Assembly (NCBI GenBank): GCA_030147065.1 | Contig: JASLAP010000088.1 | Location: 1 to 5,688, forward strand | Source: Pseudonocardia sp. | GTDB taxonomy: Bacteria; Actinomycetota; Actinomycetes; Mycobacteriales; Pseudonocardiaceae | Length of the DNA: 5,688 bases | Direction: 5' to 3' | Part shown: positions 1-5,684 of the stretch, one piece after another | Numbering within the stretch: the first letter of the stretch is position 1 | How the letters are laid out: every line of letters starts with the position of its first letter | Made by a program: the position numbers and the translations under genes | The notes under the pieces: generated by a model | Seen by the model: the letters and a program-made list of their open reading frames with translations, nothing else | What the model was told of the DNA's origin: nothing | Database searches by the model: none

Positions 1-423
1 GGGACGGGGAACGTCACCGGCCCCGGAGGCGGCGAGGTGATGGCGGACCCGGCGGTGGTCTCGGCACTTCAGGCCGCCGGGACGACCTGGTCCGCAGCCA
101 CGGTCGGGGCCCGCTCGGGCGGCGACCTCGCCCTGGCCAGCGGCACGACGGTGATGAGCATCGGCGGCTTCTCCGGCTCGGACCCGGCCCCGACCCTGGA
201 GCAGTTCCAGGCGTACGTCGCCACGGGACAGGTGCGCTACTTCGTGCCCGGCGGTGGCGGCCCGGCGGGATCCCGGCCCGCCGACGCGACCGGGAGCGGG
301 GCCGCACGGGGCGGGATGGGCGGCGGTACCGGCGCGGAGATCACCACCTGGGTCGAGCAGAACTTCGCCGCGGTGACCCTCGGCGGGCAGACCGTCTACG
401 ACCTGACGCTCCCGCTCGACTGA
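1..423 (+). CDS. C-terminal part of a GT39/YkcA-B-like membrane mannosyltransferase (5' end outside window)
   Basis: The reading frame is open from the first base to the TGA at 421-423, giving the last 140 residues of a longer protein. Visible marks are a segment reading SIGGFSGSDPAPTLEQFQAY, then a YVATGQVRYFVPGGGG stretch, a Gly-rich low-complexity linker (GGMGGGTG), and an end containing TTWVEQNFAAV and TVYDLT. This arrangement is characteristic of the C-terminal, non-membrane domain of actinobacterial putative mannosyltransferases (YkcA/YkcB-like, PMT_2/GT39). These multi-pass membrane enzymes are thought to move a sugar from a polyprenyl-phosphate donor onto an envelope acceptor. The catalytic and membrane part lies left of the window, so neither the donor nor the catalytic Asp can be checked here. 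A start at the internal ATG (40-42) or GTG (37-39) is unlikely because family-like sequence continues upstream. Family assignment is by recognition; the acceptor substrate is unknown. Confidence 0.85.
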   Translation, partial: GTGNVTGPGGGEVMADPAVVSALQAAGTTWSAATVGARSGGDLALASGTTVMSIGGFSGSDPAPTLEQFQAYVATGQVRYFVPGGGGPAGSRPADATGSGAARGGMGGGTGAEITTWVEQNFAAVTLGGQTVYDLTLPLD

Positions 424-445
424 CCCGGCCACCTTCCCGAACGAG

Positions 446-464
446 TTAGGGCATCCTACGCTAT
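446..464 (+). promoter_or_regulatory. Candidate IdeR/DtxR-type iron box
   Basis: The 19-mer TTAGGGCATCCTACGCTAT matches the classical IdeR/DtxR box TTAGGTTAGSCTAACCTAA at 13 of 19 positions, counting the S at the centre, and includes the intact TTAGG left arm and the CTA blocks of the right arm. Its ends sit in a small AT-richer island in otherwise very GC-rich DNA. It overlaps the probable -10 element and ends 9 bp before the ATG of an Fe-S protein gene, a position suited to iron-dependent repression. Dyad symmetry is imperfect (5 of 9 arm positions), so this remains a prediction. Confidence 0.45.
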
Positions 465-467
465 CCT
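462..467 (+). promoter_or_regulatory. Candidate -10 element of a leaderless promoter for the Fe-S gene
   Basis: TATCCT fits the actinobacterial TAnnnT -10 pattern. It ends 6 bp before the ATG at 474, so transcription would be expected to start at or next to the A of the start codon, giving a leaderless mRNA. This agrees with the absence of a purine-rich Shine-Dalgarno sequence upstream of the ATG. No convincing -35 hexamer is visible. Confidence 0.45.
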
Positions 468-473
468 CGGGCG

Positions 474-1337
474 ATGATCGAGAGATGCGCGGTGCTCGCC
501 CGCGCGCTCGACGAGCCGCTCGCCGGGACCGCCCCGGTGGCGACGCGGTGGGCGTGCCTGGAGCACCGCGGGGCGTGGCCGCAGGACGTCACCGCCCACC
601 CGGACCCGGCGATCGCGGCCTTCGCGGCCCGGGCATCCGCGGCGGGCTGGCGGTTCCTGCTGATCCGCCGGCCGGGTCGGCGGCGCGCCGTCGCCGGACC
701 GGTCCGGTTGGTGCTCGCCGACACCGTCACCACCCGCACGAGCCGGCTCACCGTGGACGGCCCGGACGCGCTGGCCGACATCGCCCTGCCCGACCCGGAC
801 GAGCCGCTGCCCGGCATCCCGGTGACCGACCCGCTGCTGCTGGTCTGCACGCACGGCCGCCGCGACCGCTGCTGCGCGCTGGACGGCCGGGCGCTGGCGA
901 CCTCGCTGCTCGATGCGGGCGAGCCGGACGTGTGGGAGTCCAGCCACCTGGGCGGGCACCGGTTCGCCCCGACCGCTCTGGTGCTGCCCACCGGCTACCT
1001 CTACGGCCGGCTGGACCCGGCGTCGGCCATCGCGGCCCGCAAGGCGGCCGCGGCCGGCGAGGTCGAGACCGCGCTGTGCCGGGGCCGGTCGACCTGGTCC
1101 CCGGTCGGGCAGGTCGCCGAACTCGCGGTGCGCACCGCCACCGGGCTGCGGGACGCGGCCGCGCTGCGGGTGACCGAGGACCCGGACGGGGCGGTGGTCC
1201 ACCACGTCTCCGACGGGCGCCGCTGGGCCGTCGACGTCGCCGCGGAGGAGGGCGCCGGCCCCTGCTCGACGTCCTGCGGCGTCACCTCGCTCCCTCGCCC
1301 CTCCCTGCGCGCCTTCGCCGTCCGCCCCCTCCCCTGA
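474..1337 (+). CDS. Sucrase/ferredoxin-like [2Fe-2S] protein (Apd1-type thioredoxin fold)
   Basis: The 287-residue protein belongs to the sucrase/ferredoxin-like (Suc_Fer-like) family. The metal-site signature is clear: CTHGRRDRCC at residues 125-134 followed by SSHLGGHRFAPT near 157-168. C125 with C133 or C134, plus the HX3H pair H158/H162, match the Cys2His2 [2Fe-2S] arrangement described for yeast Apd1. The N-terminal part (about 1-110) contains the family-like RWACLEHRGAWPQD segment. Two further cysteines (C264, C268) lie near the C-terminus. There is no signal peptide or membrane segment, so a cytosolic redox protein is expected; its electron partner is unknown. The ATG at 474 is favoured because a -10-like hexamer lies 6 bp upstream, compatible with leaderless expression, and a possible IdeR box overlaps it, suggesting iron control. 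The gene is single, followed by a likely termination region. The family name reflects early annotation and does not imply sucrase activity. Confidence 0.9.
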   Translation: MIERCAVLARALDEPLAGTAPVATRWACLEHRGAWPQDVTAHPDPAIAAFAARASAAGWRFLLIRRPGRRRAVAGPVRLVLADTVTTRTSRLTVDGPDALADIALPDPDEPLPGIPVTDPLLLVCTHGRRDRCCALDGRALATSLLDAGEPDVWESSHLGGHRFAPTALVLPTGYLYGRLDPASAIAARKAAAAGEVETALCRGRSTWSPVGQVAELAVRTATGLRDAAALRVTEDPDGAVVHHVSDGRRWAVDVAAEEGAGPCSTSCGVTSLPRPSLRAFAVRPLP

Positions 1338-1360
1338 TCCACCTACCTCCCGCCCTCCCC
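1321..1360 (+). terminator. C-rich, G-poor stretch, possible Rho-loading (rut-like) region
   Basis: Across the end of the Fe-S gene and just past its stop, these 40 bases contain 27 C and only 3 G on the sense strand. Such C-over-G bubbles are the usual feature of Rho utilisation sites, and this one is followed about 40 bp later by a strong hairpin. Together they could end the upstream transcript. The assignment rests on composition and position only. Confidence 0.25.
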
Positions 1361-1400
1361 GCCCGACGCCGGACGAGGCGGTGCACCCCCCGCCCGTCCC

Positions 1401-1457
1401 GGTTCAGGAAGGCCACCTTGCTGCCCGCTGAGGGCTGGAAGGTGGCCTTCCTGAACC
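1401..1457 (+). terminator. Long perfect inverted repeat (19-bp stem), probable terminator hairpin
   Basis: The arm GGTTCAGGAAGGCCACCTT (1401-1419) is exactly complementary to 1439-1457. The 19-nt loop holds a smaller GCCC/GGGC pairing (1423-1426 with 1432-1435), and outside the stem the CCC/GGG flanks can pair further with one bulged base. It lies in the gap between two same-strand transcription units, after the Fe-S gene and before the PH-domain operon. There is no T-tract, which is common for actinobacterial terminators. The stem is symmetric and so could work on both strands. From memory, related hairpins containing a GAAGGCCACCTT core recur between genes in Pseudonocardiaceae genomes, so it may belong to a dispersed repeat family; only one copy occurs here. 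Confidence 0.6.
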
Positions 1458-1540
1458 CGGGCGGGCAACCCGGGAGCCGGCACGGCTCGGGCACCCGACC
1501 GGAGCGGCGCCGGGGATGGCGGACCGGGCAGACTCGGGGA

Positions 1541-2233
1541 ATGGATCCCGGTAGTGCCGCCGCTCCGTCGCCAGCCATGCGCTCCACCGGGCCGTCCGCC
1601 GGCTCCTCCGCCGGTCCGCCCCCGCCGGACGCCTCGACCGGGACCACGGGTGCGGCCGGCCCGCTCCCGGACGTCGCCGGGACCAGCGCGTCCCCCGCGA
1701 CCGCACCGCCGCCGTCCGCCATCCCCACAGCCGTTCCCGGCGTGCAACCGCCCCTTCGCCCACCCGCTCACCAGGTGAGCCCCAAGGCCGTGCTGTGGTG
1801 GCGCCTGCGGGCGCTGCCGCTGCTGCTCGTGCTGATGGTTCCGCAGGTCGTCGGGATGGTGGTGGCCGCATCGGGCGCCACCGGCTGGCTGACCGCGACG
1901 ATGATCGTGACCGCCGTCCTCGTCGTCGCCTACGCCGTGTTCGTCCCGCCGCTGCTGTTCCGCATCCACCGCTGGGAGGTCACCGACGAGGCCGTCTACA
2001 CGCTGTCCGGGTGGCTGGTGCGGGAGTGGCGGATCGCCCCGATCTCCCGGGTGCAGACCGTCGACACCGCGCACGGACCGCTGCAGCAACTGCTCGGCCT
2101 GGCCACGGTCACGGTCACCACGGCGTCCGCCCGCGGCCCGGTGAAGATCGCCGGGCTGGCCGCGGACGACGCCGCCGAGCTGGCCCGGACGCTCACCGAG
2201 ACCACCCAGGCCACCCCCGGGGACGCCACATGA
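1541..2233 (+). CDS. bPH2-domain membrane protein, YdbS-like, with Pro/Ala-rich N-terminal tail
   Basis: From the ATG at 1541 the product is 230 residues. Residues 1-78 are Pro/Ala/Ser/Gly-rich and probably disordered. Then comes SPKAVLWWRLRALP, two transmembrane segments (about 91-110 and 117-139), and a bacterial PH-like (bPH2/DUF304) domain from about 144 to 220, with RWEVTDEAVYTLSGWLV and ISRVQTVDTAHGPLQQLLGL as typical motifs. B. subtilis YdbS has the same core, and ydbST belongs to the SigW envelope-stress regulon there; a role at the membrane is inferred. The stop overlaps the next start (ATGA), indicating an operon with the YdbT-like gene. The start is uncertain: no well-spaced Shine-Dalgarno precedes 1541 (GGGGA abuts the ATG). 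GTG at 1775 would give about 152 residues, close to YdbS length. About 18% of tail codons end in A/T, more than in the core. Confidence 0.8.
   Translation: MDPGSAAAPSPAMRSTGPSAGSSAGPPPPDASTGTTGAAGPLPDVAGTSASPATAPPPSAIPTAVPGVQPPLRPPAHQVSPKAVLWWRLRALPLLLVLMVPQVVGMVVAASGATGWLTATMIVTAVLVVAYAVFVPPLLFRIHRWEVTDEAVYTLSGWLVREWRIAPISRVQTVDTAHGPLQQLLGLATVTVTTASARGPVKIAGLAADDAAELARTLTETTQATPGDAT
2219..2223 (+). promoter_or_regulatory. Shine-Dalgarno-like GGGGA before the YdbT-like gene
   Basis: GGGGA lies inside the end of the upstream gene, 6 bp before the ATG at 2230. It supports that ATG as the start and is consistent with translational coupling through the ATGA overlap. Confidence 0.5.
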
Positions 2234-3747
2234 GCACCGGCACCGACGCGCCTCCGGTCGTCGAGGTGCCGTGGCGGCGGCTGGACAGGCGGATGCTGTT
2301 CGTCGGGCCGCTGGGCAGCCTGGTCCGGCTGCTCCCGCTGGTGGCGTTCCTGCTGCTGACCGGGCAGGGCGACCCGGTGCGGGTGTGGATCGCGGCGGGG
2401 GCCGCGGTGGCGGTCGTGCTGGCCGGGGTCATGCGCTGGCGGACCACCCGCTACCGGATCACCACCGAGCGGGTGGAGCTGCACAGCGGCTGGCTGCGCC
2501 GGCAGCGCCGGTCGGTCCCGCGCGACCGGATCCGCACCGTCGACCTGACCGCGAAGCTGCTGCACCGGGCCTTCGGGCTGAGCGTGGTCCAGGTCAGCGC
2601 GGCCGCGGCCGCGACTCCGGGCGTGGGCGGCGGGCTCAGCCTGGACGCGGTGAGCAAGGCCGAGGCCGAGCGGCTGCGCCGGGAGCTGCTCGACCGGTCG
2701 CCGATCGCCGCGACCGCACCGGCCGATCCCGACCGACCCGCCCCGGAGCCGCCGCGGGCCCAGGAGCTGGCCCGGCTGAACTGGGCGTGGCTGCGCTACG
2801 CGCCGCTGACGTTCTCCTCGCTGGCCGGCATGGGCGCCGTCCTGGCGACGCTGTTCAACCTGGTCGACGACCTCGGCATCGATCCCCGCAACATCGACGC
2901 GGTCGACGACACCGCCGCGCAGCTCGCCGCGGCGCCGATCTGGGTGGTGATCGGCGTGGTCGGGGTGGTGCTGCTGGTCCTGGCCGTGGTCGGGGCGGTG
3001 CTGCTGTTCGCCGAGCGCTGGTACGACTACCGGTTGACCCGCGAGCCGGACGGCACGCTCCGGGTGCGCCGCGGGCTGCTGACCCGGCGCTCGCTGTCGG
3101 TGTCCGAGCAGCGGCTGCGCGGGGCCGAGGTGGCCGAGCCGCTGCTGCTGCGGCTCGGCCGGGGGGCCCAGACCCGGGCGTTGTCCACCGGATTGGCCGG
3201 CGACGCCCAGGGTGGGGCGCTGCAGCCGCCCACCCCGCGCGCGGAGTCGCACCGGGTGGGGTCGGCCGCGCTGCGGGTCCCGACCACCGAGATCACGCTG
3301 GCGCCCCTGCGCCGACATCCACGGGCCGCGCTCGTCCGGCGGCTGGTGCGGGCGGTGGTGCCGGCGGCGGTCCTGGTCGCGCTGGCGTTCGGCGTCGGCG
3401 CGCTGACCGGCGTGGGCTGGCCCGGCCCGGTATCGCTGGTCTTGCTGCCGCTGGCGGCGCTGCTGGGCTGGGACCGCTACCGCAACCTCGGCCACCAGCT
3501 CACCCACGGGTTCCTGGTCAGCCGGGCCGGGTCGCTGGTGCGCCGGACGGTGGCGCTGCAGCGCGGCGGCGTGGTCGGCTGGACGTTCCGGCAGACGATC
3601 TTCCAGCGGCGCGCCGGCCTGGTGTCGATGGAGGCCGTCACCGCCGCCGGCCAGGGCGGCTACGCCGTCACCGACATCGCCGCGGCCGACGCCGTCGCTC
3701 TCGCCGACGCCACCCTCCCCGGCCTGCTCACCCCCCTCCGCTCGTGA
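2230..3747 (+). CDS. Multi-domain bPH2 membrane protein, YdbT-like
   Basis: The 505-residue protein is close to the length of B. subtilis YdbT. It has three paired-helix plus PH-like units. Hydrophobic segments fall at about 28-44 and 52-67, 190-211 and 236-261, and 374-393 and 397-413, each pair followed by a bPH2 domain: about 72-155 (TTRYRITTERVELHSGWLRR, then VPRDRIRTVDLTAKLLHRAFG), about 263-330 (YDYRLTREPDGTLRVRRGLL, then EQRLRGAEVAEPLLLRLGRG), and about 417-490 (GHQLTHGFLVSRAGSLVRRT). The first unit is the best conserved. A Pro-rich linker (about 162-177) separates units one and two. The start is supported by an upstream GGGGA and the ATGA overlap with the YdbS-like gene. The two products probably act together at the cytoplasmic membrane. 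In B. subtilis the ydbST pair contributes to resistance against an antimicrobial from B. amyloliquefaciens; a similar role here is only an analogy. Confidence 0.88.
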   Translation: MSTGTDAPPVVEVPWRRLDRRMLFVGPLGSLVRLLPLVAFLLLTGQGDPVRVWIAAGAAVAVVLAGVMRWRTTRYRITTERVELHSGWLRRQRRSVPRDRIRTVDLTAKLLHRAFGLSVVQVSAAAAATPGVGGGLSLDAVSKAEAERLRRELLDRSPIAATAPADPDRPAPEPPRAQELARLNWAWLRYAPLTFSSLAGMGAVLATLFNLVDDLGIDPRNIDAVDDTAAQLAAAPIWVVIGVVGVVLLVLAVVGAVLLFAERWYDYRLTREPDGTLRVRRGLLTRRSLSVSEQRLRGAEVAEPLLLRLGRGAQTRALSTGLAGDAQGGALQPPTPRAESHRVGSAALRVPTTEITLAPLRRHPRAALVRRLVRAVVPAAVLVALAFGVGALTGVGWPGPVSLVLLPLAALLGWDRYRNLGHQLTHGFLVSRAGSLVRRTVALQRGGVVGWTFRQTIFQRRAGLVSMEAVTAAGQGGYAVTDIAAADAVALADATLPGLLTPLRS

Positions 3748-3756
3748 CCCGGGTCA
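3745..3756. other. 12-bp perfect palindrome joining two convergent stop codons
   Basis: TGACCCGGGTCA is its own reverse complement. Its left three bases are the stop codon of the YdbT-like gene, and its right three are the stop codon of the minus-strand ATPase gene. Only 6 bp separate the two stops. It has no loop and is too short to be called a terminator. Confidence 0.6.
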
Positions 3757-5031
3757 GCGGCGGCGCCGGGTGCCGAACATCCCGCGGGTGATCTCCCGGC
3801 CCAGCGCGCTGGCCGCGGACCGCAGGAAGGACGGCACGACCGGGGACCCGAGCGCCTTCTCCACGAACCCGGGCTCGGCGGGCTCCTCGCGCGGCGGGGG
3901 CGGTGGGACCTCGACCGGGGGCGTCGGCGCCGGGGTGGCCGCGATACGGGCGGTGAGCTGTTCGTAGGCCGACTCGCGGTCCACCGTCCGCCCGTACTTC
4001 GCGTGCAGCGGGACGCCTTCGCGGCCGCGGTGATCGCGTCGGGTCCGATGGCTGCCATCAGCGACCGCGGCGCCCGCATCCGCGCCCGGGCCACCGGGGT
4101 CGGTGCGCCGCGCTCGGAGAGCACCGTGACGATCGCCTCACCGGTGCCCAGCGAGGTCAGCGCCTCCTCCAGGTCGTAGACGTCGGTGTTCGGGTAGGTG
4201 CGCACGGTCTTGGTCAGCGCGGCCTGGTCGTCCGGGGTGAACGCGCGCAACGCGTGCTGGATCCGCGCCCCGGCCGTCGACGGTGCGCATCAGGTCGGCC
4301 GGGTCGAACTCGGGCTCGCCGAAGAAGTCCTCGCCGCCTTGGGCCTCCAGGTGACCAGCGCCTGCAGGATCACCCCGGCGGTGGCCCTGGGCACCCCGCC
4401 GATGCTCTTCAGGTCGGCCTTGCCCTCGTCGCCGGTCAGGTGGCTGATGACGCGCAGGTCCTTGGTGTCCAGCAGGGGCAGGTTGCGCTGGTCGGCCCAG
4501 TGGAAGATCAGCCCCAGGGTCGACTCCTGGGTGTCGTTGAGGTCGAGCACCTTGCTGAGCAGGATCGGCCCGAACTGGGTCAGCGTCGCCCGGATCGGCA
4601 CCGCGGAGCTCGACCCGCCCAGCGACAGGAACTCCCCCGGGTAGGCCGTCAGCGCCCAGTCGTCGCCGGTGTCGTGGACCCGCGACTCGATCTTCGAGTT
4701 CGACGCGCCCGGGCGCGCCATCCCCGACAGGTCGCCCTTGACGTCGGCCAGCAGCACCGGGACTCCGGCCGCGGAGATGCTCGGCGATCCCCTGCAGGGT
4801 CCTGGTCTTGCCGGTGCCGGTGACCCCCGGCCACCAGCCCGTGCCGGTTCAGCGTGGCGAACGGGATGCGGACCCGCGAGGACGGGTCGGCCACCCGTCC
4901 ACGCAGACACTGCCCAGCTCCAGCGCCGCCCCCTCGGTGGCGTAGCTCTGGGCGATCTTCTGCGCGGCGGTCGGCGGTTCGGCGTCGGACACGCCGGCAT
5001 TCTGGGCCCCGGCACCCGTGTTGTCCTGCAC
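3754..5031 (-). pseudogene. Fragmented HerA-like/DUF853 ATPase gene with frameshifts and internal deletion
   Basis: Pieces of one HerA-like helicase/DUF853 P-loop ATPase run in order through shifting minus-strand frames. The N-terminus is from GTG 5031-5029 (KIAQSYATEGAALELGSV). Next are ADPSSRVRIPFATLNRHGL, the Walker A segment VTGTGKTRTLQ, then SAAGVPVLLADVKGDLSG to LLSKVLDLNDTQESTLGLIF. After that come GGEDFFGEPEFDPADLMRT, then ALRAFTPDDQAALTKTVRTY with VLSERGAPTPVARAR, and the C-terminus from VDRESAYEQLTARI to GMFGTRRRR. Apparent indels lie near 4894-4896 (one base lost in a G run), 4824-4828 (one G gained), 4774-4779 (net two lost), 4350-4351 (one lost) and 4010-4012 (one lost). At about 4264-4274 the text jumps from TVDGRG to RIQHALRAF, omitting roughly 100 residues that in relatives include Walker B. 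No full-length product can be made. The remaining reading is family-like with few substitutions, so recent decay or sequence/assembly error are both possible. M. tuberculosis has, as I recall, a similar gene (Rv2510c) divergent from orn. Confidence 0.85.
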
Positions 5032-5039
5032 GTCGATCG

Positions 5040-5045
5040 ACAGTA
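5040..5045 (-). promoter_or_regulatory. Candidate -10 element for the HerA-like gene
   Basis: Read on the minus strand this is TACTGT, matching TAnnnT. It ends 8 bp before the GTG at 5031, so the transcript would be leaderless or have a leader of only one or two bases. No Shine-Dalgarno is visible before that GTG. The -35 region would fall at the start of orn, where TTCACC is a weak match. Confidence 0.35.
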
Positions 5046-5050
5046 ACGCT

Positions 5051-5056
5051 TAGTGT
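5051..5056 (+). promoter_or_regulatory. Candidate -10 element for orn
   Basis: TAGTGT matches TAnnnT and ends 7 bp before the GTG at 5064, fitting a leaderless orn mRNA. It lies 5 bp from the oppositely oriented -10 candidate, so the two promoters would compete for or share the same short AT-richer gap. No clear -35 is visible. Confidence 0.4.
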
Positions 5057-5063
5057 GACGGGG

Positions 5064-5666
5064 GTGAACGACCGCCTGGTATGGATCGACTGCGAGATGA
5101 CCGGCCTCGACCTGGGCCGCGACGCCCTCATCGAGATCGCCGTGCTGGTCACCGACGGTGACCTCAAGGTGCTCGGCGACGGGGTGGACGTGGTGATCCA
5201 CGCCGACGAGGACAAGCTCGCCGGCATGCCGGAGATCGTGCGGGACATGCACGCGAAGTCGGGCCTGACCGACGCGGTCCGGGCGGCCACGGTCAGCGTC
5301 GCCGAAGCCGAGCAGCTCGCCCTGGCCTACATCCGCGAGCACGTCCCCGACCCGCGCACCGCCCCGCTGGCCGGCAACTCCATCGCCACCGACCGCGGCT
5401 TCCTGGCACGGGACATGCCCGAACTCGACGCCCACCTGCACTACCGCATGGTCGACGTCAGCTCGATCAAGGAGCTGTGCCGCCGCTGGTACCCGCGGGT
5501 GTTCTACGCCAAGCCGGAGAAGGGCCTGGCCCACCGCGCGCTGGCCGACATCGAGGAGTCGATCCGGGAGCTGGACTACTACCGCCGCACCCTGTTCGTC
5601 CCCGCCCCCGGCCCGACCACCGAGCAGGCCCAGGCCGCCGCGGCCGCTCTGGCCCCCGGCCGCTGA
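5064..5666 (+). CDS. orn: Oligoribonuclease (DEDDh 3'-5' exoribonuclease)
   Basis: The 200-residue product matches oligoribonuclease throughout. Orn degrades 2-5-nt RNAs to mononucleotides in the cytosol, the last step of RNA decay, and also hydrolyses pGpG from cyclic-di-GMP turnover in bacteria that use it. All DEDDh residues are visible: D9 and E11 in VWIDCEMTGLD, D110 in LAGNSIATDRGF, H157 and D162 in HRALADIEES. Conserved stretches VDVSSIKELCRRWYPR and RELDYYRRT are intact. The GTG at 5064 gives MNDRLVWIDCEMTG, aligned with the N-terminus of mycobacterial Orn. An in-frame GTG at 5055 would add three residues but lies inside the probable -10. The Ala/Pro-rich C-terminal tail (about 180-200) is ordinary for actinobacteria. 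The gene diverges from the broken HerA-like gene. Confidence 0.97.
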   Translation: MNDRLVWIDCEMTGLDLGRDALIEIAVLVTDGDLKVLGDGVDVVIHADEDKLAGMPEIVRDMHAKSGLTDAVRAATVSVAEAEQLALAYIREHVPDPRTAPLAGNSIATDRGFLARDMPELDAHLHYRMVDVSSIKELCRRWYPRVFYAKPEKGLAHRALADIEESIRELDYYRRTLFVPAPGPTTEQAQAAAAALAPGR

Positions 5667-5684
5667 CCGGAACCCGGTGTCCGG
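5667..5684 (+). other. Imperfect dyad just after orn stop
   Basis: CCGGAACCCGGTGTCCGG begins directly after the orn TGA. It pairs at 7 of 9 arm positions but has no loop as a strict dyad; a 4-5-bp CCGGA/TCCGG type stem around a short loop is possible. It may be part of a terminator, but the window ends 4 bp later. Confidence 0.15.

Noticed and set aside
1401..1457. Inverted repeat as the end of an insertion sequence or an attachment site
   Set aside because: No transposase or integrase gene lies nearby, there is no target duplication, and the two arms are only 19 bp apart.
485..1540. Long plus-strand frame open upstream of the YdbS-like gene, overlapping the Fe-S gene
   Set aside because: It is an Arg/Pro-rich shadow frame of the Fe-S gene and runs through the hairpin. 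Only the part after the ATG at 1541 resembles a protein family.
1996..3507. 503-codon minus-strand frame opposite the PH-domain genes
   Set aside because: Its Gln/Arg/Pro/His-rich translation is the usual antisense shadow of GC-rich coding DNA, and the plus strand carries clear bPH2 domains.
2271..3791. 506-codon plus-strand frame overlapping the YdbT-like gene
   Set aside because: It is low-complexity Arg/Gly/Ala sequence without motifs, in a shifted frame to the real gene with its ATGA start and ribosome site.
3660..4250. 196-codon minus-strand frame as a separate small gene
   Set aside because: Its first ~75 residues are the C-terminal part of the HerA-like protein. After a frameshift near 4010 it becomes Arg/Pro-rich shadow sequence.
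5055..5063. Upstream GTG as the orn start
   Set aside because: It overlaps the probable -10, and the added three residues are not expected from mycobacterial Orn. GTG 5064 gives the usual N-terminus.
4290..5534. 414-codon minus-strand frame as an intact gene
   Set aside because: Only its last third is family-like (the middle of the HerA-like protein). The first part is the antisense of orn and out-of-frame sequence.
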